Below, piece after piece: positions 33,348 to 41,927 of a DNA stretch of 64,000 nucleotides (position 1 is the stretch's first letter; every line of letters begins with the position of its first letter). This DNA comes from an uncultured Bacilli bacterium (GTDB taxonomy: Bacteria; Bacillota_I; Bacilli_A; RF39; UBA660), in assembly GCA_934102215.1 (NCBI GenBank), contig CAKOSH010000005.1, positions 1 through 64,000 of the forward strand, given 5' to 3'. Under the pieces are notes generated by a model. The model made no database searches. It was not told the DNA's origin and worked only from the letters and a program-made list of their open reading frames with translations. The translations under genes and the position numbers were made by a program.

Positions 33348-36300
33348 ATGCTTGAACTTAAAAAGATAAGTAAAACATATAATACAAATAATTTTAAACA
33401 AACAGCACTTAATAATGTAAGTATATCATTTAGAGAACAAGAGTTTGCAGCTATTTTAGGACCTTCTGGTAGTGGTAAAACAACTTTATTAAACATTATA
33501 GGTGGACTTGATAAATATGATAGTGGTGACTTAATAATAAATAATGTAAGTACAAAACTATATAAAGATAGAGACTTTGATACATATAGAAACTATAGAG
33601 TAGGGTTCGTATTTCAAAATTATAATCTTATTTCACATCAATCAATATTATCAAATGTAGAACTAGCTTTAACACTAGGCGGTGTTTCTAAAGAAGAAAG
33701 AAAAATAAGAGCAATAGAAGCACTTACTAAAGTAGGACTTAAAGATCATATATATAAAAAACCAAATCAATTATCAGGTGGGCAAATGCAAAGAGTATCT
33801 ATCGCAAGAGCTCTTGTAAATGATCCAGATATCATACTTGCAGATGAACCAACAGGAGCACTTGATTCAAATACATCAGTTCAAATAATGGAATTATTAA
33901 AAGAAGTATCTAAAACTAAACTAGTTATTATGGTTACACATAATCCAGAACTAGCTAAAAATTATGCGACTAGAATAATTAATATAAAAGATGGTAAAGT
34001 GGTTGATGATACTAATCCATATAAAGATGTTAAATCTAAAATAATAGAAGAAAACTTTACTAAAAGAACATCGATGTCTCTTTTAACAGCATTTAGTTTA
34101 TCATTTAATAATCTTATGACAAAGAAAGGTAGAACTATGCTTGTATCACTTGCAGGTTCAATTGGAATAATAGGTATAGCACTTATAATGTCATTATCAA
34201 ATGGATTTCAAAATTATATAAATAGTATACAAGAAGATACACTTAGTTCATATCCACTTAGTATCGCAAGTGAACAAGCTGATATGACATCACTATTCTT
34301 ATCAATGATGGATAAAGGAGATAGTGATGATAAAAGTAATAAAGTACATGAAAAACAATATATTACATCAATGTTTGGAAGTGTATCTAAAAATAATTTA
34401 AAAAGTTTTAAAGATTATTACGAAAAAAATAGATTATTACTTAAAGATGATATATCATCAGTAAAATATTCATATAATGTTACACCAAATATATATACTC
34501 TTGACTCTAAAAATAAAGTAAGTAAACTAAATCCAAGTTCACTTATGACAAGTATGTATTCTAGTAGTGTCGCAAGTACATATCAAAGTTTCAGTAGTGT
34601 ATTTAATGAAATGATAGATAATATGGATAAACTTGAAAGTCAATATGATGTTTTAAAAGGCTCTTGGCCTAGTCAATATGATGAAATGGTCATAGTACTT
34701 CCTAATAAAAATACTATATCAGATTTACTAGTTTATTCACTTGGAATAAGAGATTATAATGAACTTAATGATATGGTTACTAAACTTATGAGTGGTGAAA
34801 AAGTTAATATAAATAATAAACCATATGACTTTACTTATGAAGAACTTATGAATATAAAACTTAAATTAATTCTTCCATATGAAACATATAAATATAATTC
34901 AAAATATAATATATATGAAGATATGAGTGATAATGAAGAATATATGAAAGAATTATATGATAAAGCACTTAATATTAAAATAGTTGGTATTGTTACTCTT
35001 AAAGATGGAATAAATTCAATGAGTTTAAATCCAGGTGTTGCTTATACAAAAGAACTTACTAATTACTTAATAGATAAATCTAAAAATAGTGATATTGTTA
35101 AAAAACAACTTAGTAATAAAGACATAGATGTATTTAGTAATAAGAAATTTGATGATGATAATAATAAATCTAATATTGATTTTGAAGAACTTATTAAAGT
35201 AGATACAGATATGTTAAAGAGTGCATTTGATATGGATATAGATGAAAATACTATTAAGAATAACACAAATAATACTATTTCTAAAATATCTTCATCTATT
35301 ACTACTGATACAAGTAAGGCTAAAAAAGACTTTTTAAGCGTATTAAATACTTTACTTGATAATTTACTTACAGATTATATAAAAAATCCTCTAAAGACTT
35401 CTAAATTGCCTAATAATGAAGAAGTAGCAATATTAGAAATGAATGATATAGAAACAATAGTAAATAATTTCATGAATAATGAAAATACAATAAAAATATT
35501 AAAAGAATTAGAAAATAATTACATTATTCCTTATGATATATTTAATAGTACTTATACTAATTTATTAAAAGGATTCTTAACTTCATATATAACACTATAT
35601 AATCAAAATGATAGTTCATTTACTACTGATCCAAATAATATGGCATCTCCTATTACTAATGAAGTGATAAATCAATCAATAAACTTATATGTAAATAGTT
35701 CAGCAATAATAAGTACTAGTGATATGATGGCATCTAAAATGACAGAAGCAGTAATGCAAAAAACAATACTTAGTGAAGTAGGTAATCTTACTAATAATCT
35801 TATATCAACCTTTAGTAAAGCATTTAACGTTGATGAAAAGAAGATTGCTTCTGCATTTAAATTTAATTTAACAGAAGAAGAACTTAAAAGAATAATGACA
35901 TCTTTTGCATCAAATAGTGAAAAAACATATTCAAATAATCTTATCAATTTAGGTTATCAAGATATTGATGATCCAACCATGATATCATTCTATTTTAATA
36001 GTTTTGATTCAAAAGAGAACTTTATTGATTTCGTTGATAAATATAATGATAAAGTTAAAAATAATGGTAATGATGAAGATGAAATAAAATATACTGATAC
36101 AACTGGTATATTAATGTCATCTGTTAAAAAAGTAGTTAACACTGTAAGTTATGTTTTAATAGCATTTGTATCAATTTCACTAATTGTTTCCTCTATAATG
36201 ATAGCTATTATTACATATATAAGTGTTCTTGAAAGAACTAAAGAAATAGGTATTTTAAGAGCAGTAGGAGCATCTAAAAAAGATATAGCACATGTATTTA

Positions 36301-36545
36301 ATGCAGAAACGTTTATAGAAGGATTTATATCTGGAATATTAGGTATAGGTGTTACATTAATACTATGTATACCAATTAATATAATAATTAATAATTTAAT
36401 CAATGTTAAAAATATAGCAACGCTTCCATTATATGGAGGGATAGGATTAATATTATTAAGTGTTGTTCTTACATTAATCGCAGGTATTATCCCATCTAAT
36501 ATGGCAAGTAAAAAGGATCCAGTAGAGGCACTTCGTAGTGAGTAA
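33348..36545 (+). CDS. MacB-like ABC exporter, fused ATPase and FtsX-type permease
   Basis: 1065 residues. Residues 1-225 are an ABC ATPase of the LolD/MacB type: Walker A GPSGSGKTT, Q-loop VFQNYNLI, signature LSGGQMQR, Walker B IILADEPTGALD, H-loop VTHNPE. A first membrane helix follows (about 260-280), then a roughly 620-residue extracytoplasmic region, then three terminal helices with the FtsX core ISVLERTKEIGILRAVGASK. MacB-type mechanotransmitters drive export of peptides, lipoproteins or drugs, or regulate hydrolases; the outer domain is unusually large. TTAGGAGGA precedes ATG 33348. Single-gene unit. Confidence 0.9.
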   Translation: MLELKKISKTYNTNNFKQTALNNVSISFREQEFAAILGPSGSGKTTLLNIIGGLDKYDSGDLIINNVSTKLYKDRDFDTYRNYRVGFVFQNYNLISHQSILSNVELALTLGGVSKEERKIRAIEALTKVGLKDHIYKKPNQLSGGQMQRVSIARALVNDPDIILADEPTGALDSNTSVQIMELLKEVSKTKLVIMVTHNPELAKNYATRIINIKDGKVVDDTNPYKDVKSKIIEENFTKRTSMSLLTAFSLSFNNLMTKKGRTMLVSLAGSIGIIGIALIMSLSNGFQNYINSIQEDTLSSYPLSIASEQADMTSLFLSMMDKGDSDDKSNKVHEKQYITSMFGSVSKNNLKSFKDYYEKNRLLLKDDISSVKYSYNVTPNIYTLDSKNKVSKLNPSSLMTSMYSSSVASTYQSFSSVFNEMIDNMDKLESQYDVLKGSWPSQYDEMVIVLPNKNTISDLLVYSLGIRDYNELNDMVTKLMSGEKVNINNKPYDFTYEELMNIKLKLILPYETYKYNSKYNIYEDMSDNEEYMKELYDKALNIKIVGIVTLKDGINSMSLNPGVAYTKELTNYLIDKSKNSDIVKKQLSNKDIDVFSNKKFDDDNNKSNIDFEELIKVDTDMLKSAFDMDIDENTIKNNTNNTISKISSSITTDTSKAKKDFLSVLNTLLDNLLTDYIKNPLKTSKLPNNEEVAILEMNDIETIVNNFMNNENTIKILKELENNYIIPYDIFNSTYTNLLKGFLTSYITLYNQNDSSFTTDPNNMASPITNEVINQSINLYVNSSAIISTSDMMASKMTEAVMQKTILSEVGNLTNNLISTFSKAFNVDEKKIASAFKFNLTEEELKRIMTSFASNSEKTYSNNLINLGYQDIDDPTMISFYFNSFDSKENFIDFVDKYNDKVKNNGNDEDEIKYTDTTGILMSSVKKVVNTVSYVLIAFVSISLIVSSIMIAIITYISVLERTKEIGILRAVGASKKDIAHVFNAETFIEGFISGILGIGVTLILCIPINIIINNLINVKNIATLPLYGGIGLILLSVVLTLIAGIIPSNMASKKDPVEALRSE

Positions 36546-36560
36546 GATAAATATAATATA

Positions 36561-36596
36561 TTAAAACTTCTAGATATTTTACTAGAAGTTTTTTAT
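36561..36596. terminator. bidirectional terminator
   Basis: AAAACTTCTAG (36563-36573) pairs perfectly with CTAGAAGTTTT (36582-36592), with T runs on both strands. Serves the ABC exporter (plus) and the NlpC/P60 gene (minus). Confidence 0.85.
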
Positions 36597-36613
36597 ATGA
36601 TTTTTGCGTATTT

Positions 36614-37978
36614 TTAATACCATAATTTAGTTAATTTACCATCTTCTTTATAATAACTATCCATAAGCATTACATAATAATATCTATTGAATATTGTTTT
36701 TTTAGAATATGGCATTATTACAACTGCTACATTTGGTGGTGTCCATAAACTTTCTGCTACATAATAATAATTATCATCTTCACCAACTATTATTGCTATA
36801 TGTCCTCCTTGTTTTCCACCTGAACTTAATAAATCACCAACTTTTACTTTACCTGATTTTACAACATTAGCATTAAAATCTGTTCTTTTACCATAATCAG
36901 TTAAATCTAAATGTGGAGCAAGACCAGCACCAATATCGCCAACATCAAAGCCACCATTTAACATTACCCATGAAACAAATCCACTACAATCAAGTCCATT
37001 ACTTCTTTTACCTTTAGAAGGTCTACTATAAAGAGAACAGCCCCAGGTAGCAGGTCCAGCAAGTGATTTCTTAATATTTTTAAATCTTGATTTATGTAAA
37101 TATAAACCCACATTGTAATATCTTCCTTCACCTTCAACTTTATTAGTTGAACCTCTACCATTTTCACTAAAGTATCTTATTTTATATGGAAACTCTAATG
37201 TTAAGAATCTAGCAGCCTCAACAGCACCAGCTCTTGTTTTATACCCAACATCTTCTATTCTTGATTTTAATATTAAATCAAGAGTATCATTATCTTTTTC
37301 ACTATATTTATTACAAGGCAAATATGACTTTTTACTATTAAATTTATTAGGTCTTTTAACTATTAAATCAGTTACAAGTACATTTATTTGTTTTACTATA
37401 TTTCCAACTTTTATGTTGATGTTTGTATTACCTTTACTTATACCTTTTATTTTACCATCATTATCAATAGTGGCAATTTTATCATTATCACTATATAGAG
37501 TAGGGCTTATATCAATATTTCCTACTGATGTTACTTCATAATTAATTTTTTCTTCTCCATTAATTGCTAAATAGATATTTTCTTTATTTAATTTTATATC
37601 AGTTATACTACCATAATTTTCAGTTGAATCAACTTTATATATAGTATTGTTTTCATTCTTTAAATAGACATAATATTTTCCTTGATTGCTTAATTCTATC
37701 ACACATTTATTATTAGTAGTTTCTTTCCATTCATTAGTGAATGTATTATATTCTTCATTGTCTATGCCATAGTTACAATATATTTTATTATGATTAAGTT
37801 TAGTATTATTTAATTCATATGTTATTGTTAATTTATTATCATCATAGCTAATATTAGTAGTTGTAATATTTGGATAACCATTTACTTTATAATCGTTTTT
37901 AAGATAGAAAAAATAAATTACACTTGAAAGTAAAATTATCGCAATAGAAACACAACACATTTTTACTATCTTATTCAT
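36614..37978 (-). CDS. NlpC/P60-type cell-wall hydrolase with Big2 domain
   Basis: 454 residues. N-terminal signal anchor (about 8-28), a strand-rich region, a bacterial Ig-like Big2 domain (about 125-205, with YSDNDKIATIDNDGKIKGIS), a linker and a C-terminal NlpC/P60-like cysteine peptidase with catalytic Cys in GLDCSGFVSWVM and His in GGHIAIIVGEDD. Likely cleaves peptidoglycan stem peptides or cross-links outside the membrane. Start ATG 37978. Convergent with the ABC exporter gene. Confidence 0.82.
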   Translation of the reverse strand: MNKIVKMCCVSIAIILLSSVIYFFYLKNDYKVNGYPNITTTNISYDDNKLTITYELNNTKLNHNKIYCNYGIDNEEYNTFTNEWKETTNNKCVIELSNQGKYYVYLKNENNTIYKVDSTENYGSITDIKLNKENIYLAINGEEKINYEVTSVGNIDISPTLYSDNDKIATIDNDGKIKGISKGNTNINIKVGNIVKQINVLVTDLIVKRPNKFNSKKSYLPCNKYSEKDNDTLDLILKSRIEDVGYKTRAGAVEAARFLTLEFPYKIRYFSENGRGSTNKVEGEGRYYNVGLYLHKSRFKNIKKSLAGPATWGCSLYSRPSKGKRSNGLDCSGFVSWVMLNGGFDVGDIGAGLAPHLDLTDYGKRTDFNANVVKSGKVKVGDLLSSGGKQGGHIAIIVGEDDNYYYVAESLWTPPNVAVVIMPYSKKTIFNRYYYVMLMDSYYKEDGKLTKLWY

Positions 37979-38086
37979 AGTATTACTTTATCATAAAATA
38001 AATACAAATTCAATAATATGTGGAATAAATTTAATAATAGTTTTAATGTAAGTGTTTAGTAATAATATAAGATTTTTAGTACAAGT

Positions 38087-38116
38087 AAAAAGATATTCAT
38101 TTTCGAATATCTTTTT
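38087..38116. terminator. terminator of the Arg/Ser/Asn-rich small gene
   Basis: AAAAAGATATTC (38087-38098) pairs perfectly with GAATATCTTTTT (38105-38116), with T residues at the 3' end on both strands. Lies directly after the stop codon of the 41-aa gene. Confidence 0.8.
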
Positions 38117-38119
38117 ATA

Positions 38120-38245
38120 CTATTTACATCTTGAATTACTTCTAGCTCTACTATTGCTTCTAGCATTACTACGAGCATTGTTTCTTGCTCTACTATTGTT
38201 TCTAGCATTAGATTTAGATCTAGAATTACTTCTTGCGTTAGTCAT
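38120..38245 (-). CDS. 41-aa Arg/Ser/Asn-rich repeat protein
   Basis: Short gene with an excellent ribosome site (AGGTGGTGATT, four bases before ATG 38245) and a perfect terminator three bases after the stop. The protein opens MTNARSNSRSKSNARNN and continues with the same alphabet, ending SNSRCK. Nearly every residue is Asn, Ala, Arg or Ser in a seven-residue rhythm (N-A-R-S-N-S-R). There is no hydrophobic residue after the initiator, so it is unlikely to have a hydrophobic core; basic charge suggests nucleic-acid or phosphate binding. A plus-strand frame over the same bases (38052-38291) lacks a ribosome site and is taken as a shadow. Family unknown to me. Confidence 0.75.
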   Translation of the reverse strand: MTNARSNSRSKSNARNNSRARNNARSNARSNSRARSNSRCK

Positions 38246-38340
38246 TTTTAATCACCACCTGTTATTATTATGGAAAGAATATATAAAATAATACTTATTA
38301 ATTATGGTAATTATTGTTATTTTATAGAATATAATTTTAT

Positions 38341-39087
38341 ATGAATAATATTTATATACCTTTATTATTATCTTTAATTGCAGGATTATCTACAGTTATA
38401 GGTAGTTTACTTATATTTATTAAAATCAAAAGAATAGGGGAGTTTATTACTTTTGCTCTTTCTTTTTCGATTGGTATTATGACTTTAATATCGATATTTG
38501 ATTTAATACCTTCTTCAGTACCTACTATTATTAATAAATACAATTATTTTTATGGCGTTCCTATATGTATATTAACTTTCTTACTTGGATATTTATCTAT
38601 AAGTAAAATTAATAAAAAAATAGATAAAAGTAATAATAAGTCATCACTATATAGAATAGGGATAGTTAGTATGATTTCTTTAATGTTACATAACTTTCCA
38701 GAAGGTATGGCTGTTTTTATGGGTGCATATACTAATATAAGTATAGGAATTAAATTATGTATTGCGATTATGCTTCATAATATTCCAGAAGGTATTGCTA
38801 TTGCTGTGCCACTCTATTATAGTGGTGTAGGGAAGAGTAAAACTTTTTTATACACCCTATTTTCTGGACTTACAGAACCACTTGGAGCCCTACTTACATA
38901 TTTATTATTTAAGAACTATATCAATGATATTTTTCTTTCTTTTGTTTTATTATTTGTTGCTGGATTAATGATAAGTTTATCAATTAATGATATGTTAAAA
39001 GAAGCTCTTAGCTATAATAAATTGAAATATATGTATATTGGTATATTATTGTCATGTTTTTTTATAGCATTAGCCCTACTCATATAA
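38341..39087 (+). CDS. ZIP family metal transporter
   Basis: 248 residues with eight predicted helices. The metal-binding helices 4 and 5 are clear: MLHNFPEGMAVF and MLHNIPEGIAIAVPLYYS, giving His-Asn/Glu sets like ZupT. Imports divalent cations such as Zn2+ or Fe2+. There is no Shine-Dalgarno, and a TATAAT at 38330-38335 ends five bases before the ATG, so the mRNA could be leaderless. Its terminator is not obvious. Confidence 0.88.
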   Translation: MNNIYIPLLLSLIAGLSTVIGSLLIFIKIKRIGEFITFALSFSIGIMTLISIFDLIPSSVPTIINKYNYFYGVPICILTFLLGYLSISKINKKIDKSNNKSSLYRIGIVSMISLMLHNFPEGMAVFMGAYTNISIGIKLCIAIMLHNIPEGIAIAVPLYYSGVGKSKTFLYTLFSGLTEPLGALLTYLLFKNYINDIFLSFVLLFVAGLMISLSINDMLKEALSYNKLKYMYIGILLSCFFIALALLI

Positions 39088-39122
39088 TTTTTAAAAAGTA
39101 GGGGAATAATCATAATATTTTG

Positions 39123-39234
39123 TTGCATCCAGGTGGAGAATTATACATCTTTTAAGATCTCGATGCAAATTAGAAATTATGTTTTTTTATCGAGATAGAG
39201 AATTATATATATTTTGATATGTCGATGCAAATTA
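39123..39234. repeat. two 62-bp-spaced structured repeats
   Basis: Two imperfect copies share GAGAATTATA (39136-39145 and 39198-39207) and CGATGCAAATTA (39161-39172 and 39223-39234) at an exact spacing of 62. Each copy is bounded by inverted repeats: TTGCATC/GATGCAA (39123-39129 with 39162-39168) in copy 1 and ATCGA/TCGAT (39189-39193 with 39222-39226) in copy 2, with a smaller inner stem. They follow the ZIP gene. No matching known motif is recognised. Confidence 0.6.
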
Positions 39235-39760
39235 CAGCATGTTATTATTTATATAAATAAATATTTATTAATATATTTTATATTATATTTTAGATTAAAT
39301 CGTTTTATTAATTATATAATCATTAATAAATTTATATATACTATTTATTAGTGTTAATTAATATAAGGTTTCGTATTTATAATAAATACATTAATTATTA
39401 TATAATTTCTATATGTTTTATAGTTGTTTTTTATATTACATGTTACTTTAAATAATATATGTTATGTTAACTTATATGAAAATTAATACTTTTCTTTATT
39501 ACAGATATTAAATTAATATTTATTGTTATACTGTTGTTATTTATAGATAATTTATAGATAATTTCTTAGTATTAGTATCATCACGATTAATATTAATATT
39601 ATTTAAACAATTATTAATTCTTAAACAAATATTTAATTTAAGTGTGATTATACAATTGATTACAGTTAATATTCCAAATACAATTATTGTTTAAAGCTTC
39701 CATATATAATATAGCACTCCCTTTACTCTGTATTTATAATAACATATTTATAAACATAAT
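39235..39760. other. long AT-rich non-coding stretch
   Basis: More than 500 bases without a credible gene on either strand: no frame over about 40 codons with a ribosome site. It is made of A/T runs with many TATAAT-like and TTAAT motifs and a short tandem (TTTATAGATAA twice, about 39540-39560). It separates the ZIP transporter from the CRISPR-side HTH gene and may mark a junction between core and accessory DNA. Confidence 0.55.
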
Positions 39761-39780
39761 AAAACTGCTAATTAAAGCAG
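39761..39780 (-). terminator. terminator of the HTH gene
   Basis: On the minus strand CTGCT (39780-39776) pairs with AGCAG (39769-39765), followed by TTTTATT. Confidence 0.7.
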
Positions 39781-39790
39781 CCTTTATTAT

Positions 39791-40558
39791 TTACATTTTA
39801 CGTGATTGAATTTCAGCCATTCTATTTAATACTTCACTAGCATTATCTTTATTTATTTCAGTATAACCAAGTTCTCTTAATGCTTGTAATTTAACTGTAT
39901 TAAGTTGTTGTGTTCTACTTAATTTTTCTTCTTTGTCATTTTCAATCTCTTGAACGAATCTATTATGTGAATCAACTAATTTTGATTTAGAAGCTCCTCC
40001 ATTATTATATAAATTAAATGCAGTAAATATTATACTTTCTAATATGAATTGTTTAGTTTCATCAAATTTAAATTCATTTGGTGGTGTAAACCCTGTCTTT
40101 TTAGAAAGATATGCGAAAATATATTTAATTTCTTTTACATTATCAAGTGATTGAAGTACATGATATAAATATAAGAATGTATAGTATGTATCTTTATTCT
40201 TTTCTTCTGTAAATTTTTCTTTAATTAAGAATATAATATCATTTAATAATTCTTGCTCTTCTTTAGTAAGATTTTTATAATTGAATACTTGACTACCTGA
40301 GTCTTTTACATTTTGATTTAATCTTGCTTCAACATTTTCTAAATACTCACTTGTAATTTTAATATTTTTAATTGTATTTTCATTTCCATCTTCTATATCT
40401 AATAATTTTAATAACATTATTCTTTTTTCTTGTGGCCATTTACTTAATGAATCAAGTTCAAGATAATTATATATCATTTGTCTTGATACGCCTAAATATT
40501 TAGCTAATTTTACTTTTGAAATACCTAGTTCTCCTAACAAAGTATTTAATTCTTTCAT
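39791..40558 (-). CDS. HTH regulator next to the CRISPR locus
   Basis: 255 residues. The N-terminal helix-turn-helix (LGISKVKLAKYLGVSRQMIYNYL, key part KLAKYLGVSRQMIYNY at about 15-31) is Cro/CI- or RepA-like; the rest is helical (about 60-255) and not recognised. GAGGAG precedes ATG 40558. Its own promoter is strong: TTGACA (40618-40613), 16-base spacer, TATACA (40596-40591). It is transcribed in the same direction as the tracrRNA and cas genes and lies directly downstream of the tracrRNA, so it is a candidate regulator of the locus, though it could equally belong to neighbouring accessory DNA. Confidence 0.65.
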   Translation of the reverse strand: MKELNTLLGELGISKVKLAKYLGVSRQMIYNYLELDSLSKWPQEKRIMLLKLLDIEDGNENTIKNIKITSEYLENVEARLNQNVKDSGSQVFNYKNLTKEEQELLNDIIFLIKEKFTEEKNKDTYYTFLYLYHVLQSLDNVKEIKYIFAYLSKKTGFTPPNEFKFDETKQFILESIIFTAFNLYNNGGASKSKLVDSHNRFVQEIENDKEEKLSRTQQLNTVKLQALRELGYTEINKDNASEVLNRMAEIQSRKM

Positions 40559-40676
40559 TTGTCTATCACTCCTCTACTCTACATACTAATTGTATAACAC
40601 TTTACATTTATTTGTCAATATCAAAAGTAAATATTTAGTTAAAAAGAAGTGAAAAAATATATTACTGAATTTTTCC

Positions 40677-40787
40677 AAATAAAAATAGTCGAATAATTAA
40701 GGGATCCGACCAAACCCTAAGGCATAATGCCTTATTACAGTAACCTGTAATTCTTAGGTAATGCACAGAAATATAATACCTCTGTAC
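40677..40787 (-). ncRNA. tracrRNA
   Basis: Read on the minus strand. Promoter TTGACA (40822-40817), 17-base spacer, TATTAT (40799-40794), start near 40787. The anti-repeat (40764-40735) is complementary to about 30 bases of the CRISPR repeat with three mismatches, at least one a G-U wobble. Downstream come a perfect hairpin AAGGCATTATGCCTT (nexus-like), then TGGTCG...CGACTA closing before TTTTTATTT, with an alternative AGGG/CCCT pairing. The -35 lies in the end of the Csn2-like gene. About 110 nt, a usual size. RNase III, encoded by rnc in this window, should process the duplex. Confidence 0.85.
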
Positions 40788-40808
40788 AAATTAATAATAT
40801 AATATTTA

Positions 40809-41843
40809 TTAGTCACTGTCAATACTATCTGTTAAATATTTATAAATAATTTCTAAAAATATTTTTTCTAAATTATTTTTTACTTTGACAATACTATTCT
40901 CGCTATCATCTATTGATTTTATTTCTAATTTATTATTACAATATATTAGTCCAATTTGATAATTAAGTGATGGTAATACATTATTATTAAAATAATTAAT
41001 ATCTTCTTCATTTATAAGATATTCATTCTCTTCAAAAAATGAATTGAAGTCTTCATTATTATTTGTTTTACTATACTCATTTAATATTATTGCTTGTTTT
41101 ATGCATGAATTAATATTAACAATATTTTTAGTTTTTTGATTAGATATTTTGTATATATCTTTTTTGTTTGCAATATATGGATATATATTTCTAGAAGATG
41201 ATACTACAAATTTTGCATTAAAATTGTTTTCTAAAGTTTTTATTATATTAAATAATTCTAATTCATCAAAACTATTATCAATATCATCAATAAAAACTAT
41301 AATATTATCATTGGTACTTTTTTCTATCTGATAAAGTGTTAAATTAATTAATAATTTTCTAAGGGAACTTCTTGGAGTTATTTTATCATCTAATAAATAT
41401 TCATCAATATAAATATTTGTAAATTTTTCAATTATTTTATCTACAGAATCAATATTTATATCAAATTTTAAATTTTTAATTAATTCGTTTTTTGATATTG
41501 TATTATTAATTTTATCATTAATTATGTTAAAGATTTCATTTGTTTTATGTAATATATCATTAATATTAATCTTTTCCATTATTTCATCATAAATTAATTT
41601 TTTGAATACATTTGTTTTGCTTAATTTAAAGTCAGTAGCAAAATTATTATAATCACCAATGAATAATACTTGATAATCATTCTTATATACTTTGTTATTA
41701 TTTATATAAAAATCTTCTAACTCGCCTATTGTACCTTTTTCTAATAGTTTTAATAATTTAGTTTTACCTGATTTATTAGCACCATTTATAAATAATACAT
41801 TATCAAATTCAAAACTATATAGTTCTTTATACCTTATATTCAC
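40809..41843 (-). CDS. Csn2-like P-loop protein of the CRISPR locus
   Basis: 344 residues, GTG start at 41843 behind GGTGAT. Walker A GANKSGKT (21-28) and a Walker B-like IIVFIDDID (181-189) are intact. From memory of S. pyogenes Csn2, several blocks run in parallel: an ELxxF...KxxK stretch then a V-x-x-I/D-D region (here about 40-66), FKKLIYDEIMEK (80-91), and a strand followed by D-E-V/L...K/E then VVSSSRNIYPYI (213-224). Csn2 is an adaptation factor that rings around DNA ends; known Csn2 has a degenerate nucleotide site and is 220 or about 350 residues. Placement between array and tracrRNA, and a promoter shared with cas9, support a CRISPR role. A stand-alone AAA/ABC-type ATPase is the alternative. 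Confidence 0.65.
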   Translation of the reverse strand: MNIRYKELYSFEFDNVLFINGANKSGKTKLLKLLEKGTIGELEDFYINNNKVYKNDYQVLFIGDYNNFATDFKLSKTNVFKKLIYDEIMEKININDILHKTNEIFNIINDKINNTISKNELIKNLKFDINIDSVDKIIEKFTNIYIDEYLLDDKITPRSSLRKLLINLTLYQIEKSTNDNIIVFIDDIDNSFDELELFNIIKTLENNFNAKFVVSSSRNIYPYIANKKDIYKISNQKTKNIVNINSCIKQAIILNEYSKTNNNEDFNSFFEENEYLINEEDINYFNNNVLPSLNYQIGLIYCNNKLEIKSIDDSENSIVKVKNNLEKIFLEIIYKYLTDSIDSD

Positions 41844-41858
41844 TTTATCACCAATTTT

Positions 41859-41878
41859 ATTGTATAGTATAACTACAT
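41859..41878 (-). promoter_or_regulatory. promoter box of Csn2-like gene, shared with cas9
   Basis: On the minus strand ATGTAGTTATACTATACAAT, ending about 15 bases before the GTG start. With TTGAAA as -35 and 17 bases, TACAAT serves as -10. The same 20 bases with one change lie before cas9 (47764-47783). Confidence 0.7.
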
Positions 41879-41889
41879 TTTTTTCAATA

Positions 41890-41927
41890 TTTACATTTTA
41901 AAATTTATTTGATAAAATGTATTTGAG
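41890..41927 (+). promoter_or_regulatory. CRISPR leader promoter
   Basis: -35 TTTACA (41890-41895), 17-base spacer, extended -10 TGATAAAAT (41910-41918), predicting RNA from about 41925, just before the first repeat at 41928. The leader (41844-41927) is also the upstream region of the divergent Csn2-like gene. Confidence 0.65.

Noticed and set aside
38052..38291. 79-codon plus frame rich in Leu/Ala
   Set aside because: Antisense shadow of the 41-aa Arg/Ser/Asn gene, without a ribosome site and crossing its terminator.
39123..39234. Second CRISPR array or type III antitoxin repeat
   Set aside because: Only two imperfect copies, no spacer pattern, no toxin gene beside it.
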